In this document: piece by piece, positions 24,001 through 36,000 of the stretch
Numbering within the stretch: position 1 is the stretch's first letter
How the letters are laid out: each line of letters starts with the position of its first letter
Assembly (NCBI RefSeq): GCF_030867095.1
Contig: NC_081835.1
Coordinates: 17,368,501-17,432,500, forward strand
Reading direction: 5' to 3'
Length of the DNA stretch: 64,000 nt
Source of the DNA: Alligator mississippiensis
Lineage: Eukaryota; Chordata; Crocodylia; Alligatoridae
Position numbers and translations under genes: made by a program
The notes under the pieces: generated by a model
Database searches by the model: none
What the model saw: only the letters and a program-made list of their open reading frames with translations
Told to the model about the DNA's origin: nothing

Positions 24001-27000
24001 GAACCAGCAGCTGCCTAGTGAAAGTACCTTATCTTCCAGTCCCTTGTGTCATCTGGGCCCTCCTTCACTGGAAATAACCTTTAGACCCAGAGGTGCTAAT
24101 GTGCTGTCCAAATTATTACACAAGAGCCCCAACAGATACCAGCCCTCCTCCCCTCTGATTTTACGTAAGTTTTCATTTGGGTTTGTAGTCCAGGTGGACA
24201 AGCTTGTGCCAGCGCATCTAGCCACTTCACTTTCAAATAGGAGATGAAACCACCTCTGGCATGGAATAGAATGGCCATTCTGCCCTGTGCAGGGATGCTG
24301 CTTTACCATGGAGGACAGGAAGGGAAAGAGCATGCAGTAACCGCTGGAAATATTCCCTTTTGTTCTCCTGTGGTCTGGCGAGATTAGAGAACTACCTTAA
24401 ATAAGCTCCTGCAGTAACTCTTATCTTGGCCTTTGCAAAGTAGCTGAAAGTTGAAGTGATGATAGGAGATAAGAGCGTTTGCCTGTGAAGCTCATTGGCT
24501 GGTCCTGTGGAATTTTTTTTTTTTTGAAAGTCAGTCATTCAGAGATAGAGCCAGCATAAACTGATCATTATGCCCTGAGCGTATACACACAGATGAGAAA
24601 GGAGAAGAGAAGGGGCTGGGAGCAGCAAACTTTCACACCAGGTATAACTTTGCTGCCTTTCCAGATGGGACCTGAATAATGCTGGTGGCCGTAACAAGTG
24701 TGGACACGTTCTTGGTGACCTTTCTTTACCTTGAAGGAGACTGAAGTAAAACCTGCGTGTTAACTCCCTATTGCCCGGGCCTTGGACCGGTGAGAAAAGA
24801 TCAACACAGCACGTGGTGGGACTGAAAGAACTAGGACTAGTTCAGCATGGGCTTATATATTAAACCATCCTGTCAAAGGCATGCTGCTTCTGGACAAGGA
24901 GTATAAGCTGAGGAGAAAAGACACCAGCCTCGTGGAGTATGCTGAGGGATTCCTGCGTGACCTGTGGCTCATCGAATGCCATAGTCTGAACAGGTCTGTC
25001 TGGTTCTCGCTGAAGAGCTGGTAGTGGAAGGAGGTGTAGACTTATGACTGTTTATCCCCAAACATCTCTGCAATCCTTCTTTTCCCACTTTTGAACTTCC
25101 CTTGAGATAACACAGAGAAATATCTTCCTTGAAGGCTGCAGCAGCCTAAGCTCAATCAAGTTGAACTGATTATAGAAGATAACGTTGTCCCAGTGCTCTG
25201 GAAAGCCCTTCTGCAGGGTGAAGGAGGTGAAGCTAAAGGCGCTTAGCAGTGTTGGTGTGGGTTAGAGGAACTGTGTCTTTGAACTCTGGAGAAAGTAGCT
25301 GTGAGCCTGCCTGGATGAATCCTTGCTTTTCCTGCTGATCAGCCTGTTGAGAATGGGTTAACAGCATTTGACCATGGTGGTCACCCAGCTGGAGTTGGAG
25401 CTGTGCTTCCATGGGAAGAAACTGAGAGGTTTTACCTGTCAGCTGACCAGGTCAGCCAGTGGATTTCTTCCAGAGACCTCCTTCTCCATCGCCTCACAGA
25501 TTTTCATACCATTCCTCTTGGCTGGTTTGGGCATGGTGGCTGCTGGCCTGTTGATGGACATTGTTCAAGTATGTATGTGTGACCAAGCAGCTTTGTAGCA
25601 GGGGTAGAGAGCTGGTTTGCTTTGGTGACCTTGAAAACCCATTTGATGACCTTGCGTGGTGGGCCATGCAGTCCAATAAGCATCATAGTCCTTGAGGCCT
25701 GAAGAGTATCCTCTTTGTGGCGGTACATAGGAAGGGCTGTCCTAAACACAATACGTAGCTTCATATTCAGGAATGGGCTGCTGGACAGACTGTATCCTAG
25801 GTACATATTGCATCCAGGCAGAATAAGGGGAGCAGCGTGAGTAAAACTGCGCTAGTCCCTAGCACTGGAATCAAGTGGATGCTACAGCGCATTCGTTTCT
25901 TGTAAGATAGTTGTCACCAATATGCAGTTCCAAGTCGTGGTGGTGGCAGATTGTACTTCACATTTTGAAGCAAGTTAGTTCTCTGAGAGCAACCTCTTGT
26001 ATCCATGGCAGTTGTTAAAGTAAGGAGGAACGTGGATTATCCTGACGATACCCGCAGAGCAGTAACTTAAAAGACTAGGATGCACCAGACTCTAATTCTA
26101 AGGGATGCCAGGGCAGGTTCTGACCTCGTGGCATGGATGTAAATTTAGAGTCCCCCGTGTTGACCTCAATGGAGTCAGGCTGGACTTACACCATAGTGTC
26201 TGAGGTCAAAATCCGGTGAGCAGCACAAATAGAAACTCACAATTTGATCTTGTTTGGGTGTCTAATGTGGGTAGATCTGCAGATCAGATTGCTGGTGTGG
26301 CCTCACAAGCATAGTTGTAGCGCTTGAAGCAAGTGGGAGCACATTGGCTTTTCTGGCATTTGCACCCCAGCAGGACTCATGCAAGGGCACCTACGTGTTT
26401 GGGAAAGCAGCATCTTGCTGTTTCACTTGAACAAGGGAAAGCAAAGAGTGGAAAGAACAAACTGGATCAAAGGGAATGTGAGGAGTGGCAAAGAAAGGAG
26501 GTTAACTTGATAATATGCTCTTCAGTTAGCGTGTACTGTATAGGATACACCGTGCACTCCTTATCTGCGTTCACCAACACGTGCTCTGAGCCTCAGCACA
26601 AACCTGCCTTGTAGCATTACAAGAGTTCCCTGGCTTTTCCATCCTCCCTCCTTCCCCCCATGCAATATAATAACACGTAGCAGTTACCTGCAGCCTTAGA
26701 GGTCAGAGCTGGAAAGAGGCACTGCACTAATCCTGCCCTGACCTGGTAATATAGACTTGTGTCCATTGCACTTGTCAGAAATCAGGCCCTGCTCTAGCAT
26801 GCTGCTGTAGCTTTGTATCGGTCTGGATGGAAAACATATATTGCGGGTTGGATGCATGTACATCGCATGGGTTGTATAAATACTAGAGTCCAGGCTATTC
26901 TTGTCTACTTTATCTATTACACTCTTGAGAATTTGACTAGGATAGGACTATGCTTGCAGCAAAACAATAGGATAAGATTTTTATAACGCTGTTTCCAAGT

Positions 27001-30000
27001 TCTTAGGAAGAGGAAAAATTGGGCAATGAAACTGAAGGCAAAGTGAAGACACTGCTAATCAGTATGAGAGAAAGCTTTGAGGAGGGATTACTTGGGCAGA
27101 CTCCAGCATTTCCAGTGCCAGACAGTCAGCCATCATGAGTCAGATCCCAAAATATCATCAGAAGCAAGACAGGCAATGACATCATGAGGAGTTGTCATGG
27201 GACAATGACATCATGAGGCAATGACATCTCTACACTGAGCCTCACTGAGTTCAGAGGCATTTACTAGCCCTTGTCACCTGTGTGTGCTGCTCCATTGCAG
27301 GAGACAGTCTGATACTTTTGCAGAAGATGCTCTGACATTTAGGAGTCTTGTAATGGATTTTCAATTGCTATAACAAAGTGTCCTCTAAAATCCCCTCCTA
27401 TTCCTTTATTAGGGAGATGTGAACATGATCCAACAAGCAGTGCCTTCATAGTTGAATTGAGAGTACATGAGTACATGCCTATCCATGTACATGTAAAAGC
27501 CTATCCATTTTTTCCCCTCACCTGTTCAGCACTTTCTATGTTGTGACTCTGCATTGTAAAGACTGACCCTGTAATTTTGGGGGCCTGAGTGATGAAAACT
27601 GGGTGGGAAAGGTGTTTCCTGGCCTGCAGAACTCTTCAGGATTTAAAAAGGTTTCATATTCTGCATTGGGATGAAGCTGAGATCAGGTTTGTGGTGGATG
27701 GATCTCCCTTGGCTGTCCTTCACCCTAGAAAAGCAAACAGCCTGACTCAGACTTGGGGCTTGAATCTAGCTTTCCTATGTTCCAGGCAAGTGCCCAGGTG
27801 AGTACCAACCTAGGTATACCTAAAACCCATATGTTTCAGTTTTGACCCATATGTTGACCCATATGTTTCAGTTTTGACACTTTTCAGTGAAAACCCGCTT
27901 CGCTGAAGGATTCTTAAGCAGATCTGCTAGAGAAGGTGCCTCTTCCTCTTGTCCAGTTGCTGGATGACTGGGAAAAATGCTAGTCTGAATCCCCCCCACC
28001 CTTGACCTCTCACCAGATCGTCAGGCGTTTTAGGCCTCTGAATTTGCACAGAGTCCAGGCATTGCCCTGTCTTGGGGCCTGTATACATACTCGGGATGTT
28101 CAGGCCCTCAATCTAGCCCCCCTGCAGTGAGCTGGAACCCATAACTTGATACCTCTTGCAGATTCCCCTCCCATAACAGCACACTCTTTTCCAGAATCCC
28201 ACTGGATGTTTAGAGCGTAACCCTTCAGGAGCCTTCTGTAGGCACAAGCAGGCAGACGCAGATAGGCTTTCCATAGTGTTCCTGAAGACAACATTGCTTT
28301 TAATATAAAAGATAAAGCACAAGAAAATTAGGAAACAGCAAACTTCCTAGAAACCTGCCTTTTCATTTAGCTTCTCCTTTCCTTTGGACCTGTAGTAGGC
28401 TTGAAGTGTTGCCTTTGGAGTCTGACTGTCTTCAGGCCAGCAGGCTATTCATAATGGGCATGTTGACATGAGATGCTTTACTGCACAGTAAAGCGTCACC
28501 GTCTACACGTGCATGGCAATTAGGGTACAGTAGACTAATTTACTGTGCTGTTGGATAGTCCCATTAGATACAAGCAGTATCCAACAGCACAGTACATTAC
28601 TGCACTTAAATGCATGTGTAAACGGTAACGTCGGGATTAGTATTTGAGCTGGAGTACATTCAGTCACATTAATTGCATATGTGGATGCGCCCAATGTTTT
28701 TTCCTTAACCTAAATTATTCCCACAGTAATACCAAGGACACCCTTGCTGTAAAAGCCTATCCATTTTTTCCCCTCACCTGCTCAGCACTTTCTATACATC
28801 TCTTACAGTCTTTCCCTTATGAGTCCTATTTAAAGTGCTCCATTATCACCCCTATCTCTTTCTCTTGCTCCTAGTAATTTTCCACTCTCTATACTTCCTA
28901 CTGAGAAATGGGAAGATACTGGCTTTTCCACTCTCAGCCACATCCTTAGCATACCATTGTTCGTTGAAACACAGTTGTTAAAGTTAAGTGTTCTCTCTCC
29001 CTACCCATATGGATCAAAGTTGGAGGCTTGTCAGCAAAGTGCATAGGCCAGGGGTCAGCAATGTTTTTGGGCAGAGTGCCAAAAGTACCCACAACCTTGA
29101 CAGGTAAGGTGCTGGTGTGCCGGGGCAGACAGTGGAGGAGCCACGAGGGGCCCAATCCTTATTATAGCAGGGCCCTTCCCTGCCGTCTGCCCCAAGGCAT
29201 GTGTGCCAAGCAAAATGTGGGTGCCACACTGGCACCCATGCCGGGGGTTGCCTACCCCTGGTGTAGATATTGGTAGAAGCATTCACGATAGCAGTTTGAA
29301 CAGAAATAATAACTTAATAATAGCAGCGTGAATTCTTGCGTTGAACAAACGCCCCAGATCCTCATGTGATGCGAGTCATCTCCTACTCCACTTAGATAAA
29401 TGGAGTCAGCCAATGGGTTACATATCCACATGGGGCTCTCAAAAGCCCATAACCCCCAGCAGTGAGGAGCTTAATATTATTTCTACTACAAGATCGTTTC
29501 AGGCTGGACATAAGGAAGAATTTCTTTACTGTCCGAGCCCTCAGGGTCTGGAACAGCCTGCCACAGGAGGTTGTTCAAGCGCCTACATTGAATACCTTCA
29601 AGATGAAACTGGATGCTTATCTTGCTGGGATCCTATGACCCCAGCTGACTTCCTGCCCTTTGGGCGGGGGGCTGGACTCGATCTTCCGAGGTCCCTTCCA
29701 GCCCTAATGTCTATGAAATCTATGAAATTTCTGCTGGAGGCCAGGAAGTTTTAGCCCTGTTGAAGTCAACAGGAGTTTTGTCACTGATTTCAAAGGAGTC
29801 AAGACTGTCCATGAGTTATTTTAGCAACTATGAGCCAAACGGGGTGGGGAGGAGTAGGAGGCAGGAGAGGAGAAAGATGGGAAGGTATGTGCCTCTGCCC
29901 CTGGAGGCTTCTAGTTTGGGATACTATTAATAACAACTTTGCTTCCACCTGTGAGTGTAGTCATTTGGAGACGCTATGCAGTTTCCCGTAATCATCAGCT

Positions 30001-33000
30001 GAGTGGTGATGATAAGAGTTTGGGGAGAGAAAGCTTTCACATGCATTCCAGGGCCCTTTTAAAACTAAGCAGCAACAGAAGCATTTAGAGGAGCAGCGTC
30101 CAAATTGGGGCTTATTCCAGTTCCAGATGGATGTGGTAGAAGCAACTGCATCTGTAGCTGCATCCTATATGCTCTGCCAGTTACATGCTAAATAGCAGCA
30201 ATGGGTTAGAGCAAGGCTGCCCAACTTCTACACCCCTAAAGGTCATACCATGGGGCTTGCACCAGGTGAGGCACAGGCCACCAAGCTGCATGCCTCACAG
30301 ATGCTCTGTCCACCTCCTGCTTTGCTGGGTGCCCATGTGGGCTGCACTGGGCGTCTGCCCCACTGTTGAACTGCGTATCCCTTTCACTTCACCATGAGTT
30401 TGATTTTTCCCCCTCCCTATGCAGCTTGCTGCACTGCCCCACTCCCTGGGCTCCTTGTGGGCTGCCATTTGGACAGCCCTAAGCAAGAGAGATTCAAATG
30501 TGGAGGAAATGAAGAAATGAAATGTGTCTTGTGTCAACCATGAGACCAGGTGGCAAATCAGTAGGTCTCATTACTGCACTGTAAATGTCCTTGCATTTTT
30601 TCCTTTGCCTATTTCAAGGCTGAATTTGGCACAGCGAGCAGCTTTGCATTTTAGATTATTGTAAAGACAGAGGGCTGTATGCAGATTAATCTGTTAATAT
30701 TGAATGCCATTATTACATATCTAAATTAGAGGGATGAGTCTTCAGCTTGAGAGGTGGGGGTGGGAATAAAGGTATAAATCACCTTTCTGTATTGGGATTG
30801 AACAGAGAAGAGTTCAGACCTGGGACAATTTAAGAGCAGCCTCAAGGCTGCTCTAAGTTGCATTGACTGGTAGCAGCTCCTCAGGGTCTGTTGTATCCTC
30901 TGAAGAGCACTGGAGTGCTTCAGCATCCTGGCCACGCCACTTTTACCTGTTTGTGCCTGAGGCACCGGGGTGTTGAGCGTATCTCGATGCCACTTCTGAC
31001 GCGATAGGAATTTCCAGTCTGCTGGTTGTGTTGACCTCCAAGCTGCCTGACGGGTGCCAGAGAGACACAGACCTTGCAGGACCTTGTGGCTCTGCCCATT
31101 ATGTTACGGTAACATTTAAGTCAGGGGGATTGTATTTCAAGTGACTGCATGCAGGAATAAAGCTTCTCTTTCATCCCCAGTGGGACACTGTCCAGGGTAA
31201 AGGCACATACCTAAATTACCTCTACCCTTGATTGCCCAAAGCTCAAGGGATGAGTGGAGGTGGAAGAGAGGTTTAGCTGCTTTTCTCTATTTATTCTGGA
31301 CTTTTGCTGCTGACTGACAGTCCTTCCTTCTTGCGTTTTTGTTGCGACAAGGTACTTAGCAGAATTTGCAGATTCATTGGAGCACTTCTGCTGTGGCCTC
31401 AAATTTATGACCTTGAGGCTGTCAGCTGTGCCCCTTAGTACCTGCACCACCCCAGCCCTCACTGATTGACAGTGAAACAAGGGAATCAGGTCTCCTTTCT
31501 GATCCCCTGAGTTTTGGGCTCTGAGTTTGTTGCTCACGGTGGGTTTGCAGTGTTGAAGGGGGTGTTTCCTTTTCTCCACAGTTGGTTTTCCCTTCAATCT
31601 GAGGAGGAGGATTATGAAGATGTTACTATTCCAAGCCTGGCTCTGTTGTCTTTATGCAGGTGCCCCTTGTGTCTCTGTGCACACAGCACTGCCTAGCACA
31701 TGGCTGCTTGGACTGGACCTCAACACCATAGAAAAGGGGGCCTGGCCTGCTTTGGTTCTGTTATGCTTCCATAACATCACAAAACTGAGCTGGAGGATTG
31801 TCCCTGAGGTACTGCAGATTGTCTCTGTATAATCATGTCAGCTTTGTTCCTTTTGCCAGGCAATTTGGATTGTAAGGTCTTTGGAGCAGGGACCTTCTCT
31901 TTGTCCTGCATTTGTATAGCACCCAGCACAGTGTGGTCCTATGCCATGGCTGGGGTTCTGGGTGTTAGGTACAGTAAAATAAACCTTTTGACCCCTGGCA
32001 AGTTACCAATGAGATTTTCTAGTGAAAATAACAATTTACCTGTTCATAAAACCCACCAGATTCATACAGGACCATTAAAAATGCAAGGTCATGCTGATCT
32101 AACAGAGCTGTGTTCTGCATAGGAGATTTAAAGACATGGGAGTTGTATCACTTGTTTAGCTTCTTTTTATCTGTAAAATGTGCAAGACTGTATGTGTGTG
32201 TGATTTTTCTTTTAAGGCTCATTTTTCACAAGGTTTTCAAGGTTTATCTTTTTCCAGTTTTTTCTGTAAGATAGAACAGGCATCATAGCCCTTAATTAAG
32301 GAGATGGGACACTTGCATCTTTAACTGAGTGTTTTTTGGGTGGTAAAGTGTTTCTGAAGTGTTTCCTATGCCTGAAGAAGGGTGATTGCTCCTGAAAAGC
32401 TTGCTAAGAACTTTCTTCCAGCTATCACATTTACTCAAAGAACCTTATCTGAAAGACCTCCACTTTTGTTTGATCTCTGTCAGCCTGACTTGTGCTCCTC
32501 TCCTTTCTCTTTTTATTTTATTTTTTTACTGTCAATAGCTCTTAACATCCTTTAACACATCTTTTCCAGGTCATCACTGCAGGATGATGAGTCCTCCTGT
32601 GGCAGCAGAATTCATACTTTGCCCATCAGCCATGTCACTGATAAGGGGTGTTTTGCAATTTTTTTTTATTATGTTTGTTTGGTGCTCTGTGGGCTAATTT
32701 TTCAGATGGTGAGGGACACCTGCAACTCCTTATGGCATCAGCAGGGTTAGCAGCTGTTCAGCCCTTTGGAGATGTCAGACCACTTACCTCTGCAAAACAT
32801 TGTCAGGGTTAATTGCATCTGCTTCATTCAGCTTTGATGTGTTCCTAAGTGGCTGTGTGTGGTAAGAGTGTCCTCTGAGTACAAGTGACATGAGGAGGGA
32901 CTTTGACAGCTCTACTCACAGTTTATCAGATCATCAGATCTCCCCACACCCCATCAGTGACAAGTGTTTCTGGCTGCAGTGCTTGGAGCAAGGTCACAAC

Positions 33001-36000
33001 GACTTGGCAGACCTCAGAACCTTATGATAAGCTGGTCTGCTCTGCCATTCGATCCTGATGTCCTCCTCGGCTACAGTGTGATTTGGTTAACCTCCTACCA
33101 TAGTTCAGCACAGGGAAATAAATGATCTGCCGAAGTACTGAGTGATATATTGCAGTAAGGTGCACAATGCGCCTATGTGAGTCAGAGAAGTTGCTTGAGA
33201 TTTCACATCATGCTTGAGATTTCACATCATTTTCACGTCGCTTCTCGGCCTCTTGAAGGCTCAGATCAAGTGCAGTTCTGATTGAAATGACAGCTAGATG
33301 CAAGTGTTCCCCCAGGTAATGATGGGAATATAGGGGTTGTCCTACTGGATCCAACTCATGAGTCACCCTGTTTCCAACTGTGCTCAATGCCAGACTCAGA
33401 GGGGGTGCAGAAAAACTTCACAGCAAGAAAAGGTGAGATGATCTCTGCATGATGATAGTTTCAGTTATAGTCATCAATATAATGGTGTTATATTGTCTTT
33501 CTGCCCAAGAGAGCAGAAAGCTTTTACCCACCGCAAAATGCAGCTGGCTCTGGGGTGGACCATGCCACCCTTTCGCAGTGCATTTCTTGCCTGAAGAATA
33601 GGAAGTGAAGGGGGAATCATACACATTTGAAACACAAGATACAGAGAGAATGCCATTAAAGGAGACTGATGTTCTTCCTGTTTTCTTCCTTCCAGCATTG
33701 GGATGTGTTTCGGACAATTACAGAAGTTTTCATCCTGGTTCCTGCCTTGGTTGGCCTGAAGGGTAACCTTGAAATGACGCTGGCATCCAGACTGTCTACT
33801 GCTGTGAGTGTAAAATTTGGCAGAGAGGACGCGGAGGAGGGTTCCTTTGGTCCGCTGGAGTCTTAAGTTTGATAATGTCATGCATGCTTGTGTGTACGGG
33901 TATGTATGTGACTCCTCTGCTAAACAGAAATAAGTTATTTCTGGGGATGTGTGTGTGTCAATAAGGTTCATACCCTGTTTTCAGATGGCCCATGGGCTGG
34001 ATCCAGCCCACCAACTGATTGGATCTGGCCTATGGACAGGCACCCACCAATTGATTGGATCCAGCCCACAGCTGCCCCCGCAGCACCCCACATAGGGCTG
34101 GCACTGCGCTCCCTCCCACATCTGCTGGCCCCAGCCCCAGCCCCGGTCCCAACCCCGACCAGCACACACAGCTTTCTGGCATGGGAATGTACAGATGTAG
34201 CTGCCCAGGTACTGCTTGGCTCCCTGCACCTCCAGTACCTCCTCCTTCTCCTCCTCCTGCACTGTTCCAGGCTGGGGGAAGCTGTAGCCAGAGGGCTTCT
34301 GCCCCAGCATGCAGGGCTCCAGCTCCAGCCACATTCCCTCCTCTTGGCCGTCTGCAGCTGGCTGCTTATTGCGCTGGGTGGGCAGCACGGATGGAAGGCA
34401 AATGGGAGCTAGAGCTGGAGCCCCGTGCACTGGGGTAGGAGCTGTCCAGCTGCAGCTCCCCCTCCCTGGAGTGGTGCAGTAGGAAGAGGAGCCGTTGGAG
34501 GCAGGGGAAGCCATGCAATACCTGGACAGCTGCTGCCACACCAGGAGCAGGCATGCTGGGCAGCTGTGCATGCTGGCTGGGGCTGGGGCTGGGGCCCTCC
34601 CTCCCCCCTCACAATATATAAGAGTAAGACTTTATCTTGAGCTATTATGCAATTGACTTTATATATATAACTCAAGAGAGCAAATCAGGACAAAAATATT
34701 TTTTGAAATAAAATGTAAATGTTATAGTAGGTGTTTGATTTCTGGCATATGATACCTTTAGTAAGATTTTATCTATGTGGCCCTTGACAGCTCACCAAAA
34801 CTTGTTAAGTGGCTCTCTCGCCAAAATAATTGCCCACCCCTGCCCCAGGGATTAACTGCCCTTTAGAAGTTCCTGTAGCAGTTTTGTTGCTTTGGGATGC
34901 TCCTATTGCAAATCTGTTGTTGAGGCATGCTAGGGCTGGGAAAACCCCCAACAACTTATAAGGAATAATTAGGTGGAAATGGCTTTATTGGCCTTCATGT
35001 GAGATGACAGGGTATCTATGAGCCTGAGATGATTGAGATGGAATCTCATCAGCCTGATACGTTTGGCCCCTTGATGCTGTTCCTTCTACAAATCTTACTC
35101 TGAAAGAGTTTCTCTTTCTCTCTTGGGGTCAAGAGGGGGTTATTTTATCATGTCCTCTCTTAGTGAGCACAGCATCATCAGCTCAGTAGTTTCTATCATG
35201 AGTCTGAGAGGGAATGGTCTCAAGCTGCTGGAGGTTCGGTCCAAAGCCACTCATGACCTGTGGTGAAGTGGAGAGGCCTTGTCTTCCCATGCTACCCCCA
35301 AGATCCTGGCACCACACATCAGGTTTTCAAAGGCAGGTGCTGTGCCAGAGCAGCAAGGATGAAGTTTTTGGGACCCTGTAGACCCTGCCTTAGGGAGGTA
35401 GTAATATTTGGACTTGCCCTGCAGGCTAGGTGTACACAAATACAGCCCAGAATGTCTTCTGATGTCCTCCCCACCTCCTAGTGACAGGACCTGAACTCTG
35501 GTTCAGAGGTGAGGGCAGGTTTGGGGAATTCTCAGTAATGAGAAAAGAGGGAGAAGCGGGAAGACTGAAGATGCTGGCTGCCTTTTTGGCTTTAGCTTGC
35601 CCTTTCCCACGGGGTACAAGTGAAGCCTTGCTTAATTTGGTGACTTTCAGTGCCTTATGCTTACTCTCTGTTCGCTTTCAGGCTAACACTGGTCAGATGG
35701 ATGATACCCAGGAACAGTGGAAGATGGCCACCTGCAATTTAGCGCTGATTCAGGTGAGCTGGAACTGTGAAGAATACCCTCTCCTTTCTTTGAACAGTGT
35801 TTTCTAGGGCAGCGCTCTCTTGGGGATTTGCGCTGAGGTGGATTGTGGAGCCAATGCTTCCTGCCATCTCTGTTAGATTTAGGGCTTGTCTACACAGGGC
35901 AGTTTATTCTAGAAGAATAGATTCATAGATTCATAGATGTTAGGGTCGGAAGGGACCTCAATAGATCATCGAGTCCGACCCCCTGCATAGGCAGGAAAGA

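Larger units (their letters stand above)
21021..33695 (+). other. Large first coding intron of SLC41A3
   Basis: A 12.7-kb intron (GTAAGG...TTCCAG) containing the alternative first coding exon at 25,374. It also holds MITE relics (21,515-21,670; 28,455-28,692), a hAT-like MITE (29,048-29,261), a CR1 3' fragment (29,490-29,730) and a fold-back-family fragment (32,370-32,460). Other open frames inside it lack support. Confidence 0.8.

Noticed and set aside
27174..27228. CRISPR-like repeat array
   Set aside because: Only two to three short, unevenly spaced copies in a vertebrate intron. CRISPR arrays do not occur in this context.
33474..33971. 165-codon minus-strand frame
   Set aside because: It overlaps the well-supported sense exon at 33,696-33,803 and has no motif, so it is a shadow frame.
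33968..34675. Several overlapping frames of 88-196 codons on both strands
   Set aside because: They lie in a GC-rich repeat insertion. The translations are proline/serine/glycine-rich and frame-independent, as expected for low-complexity DNA.
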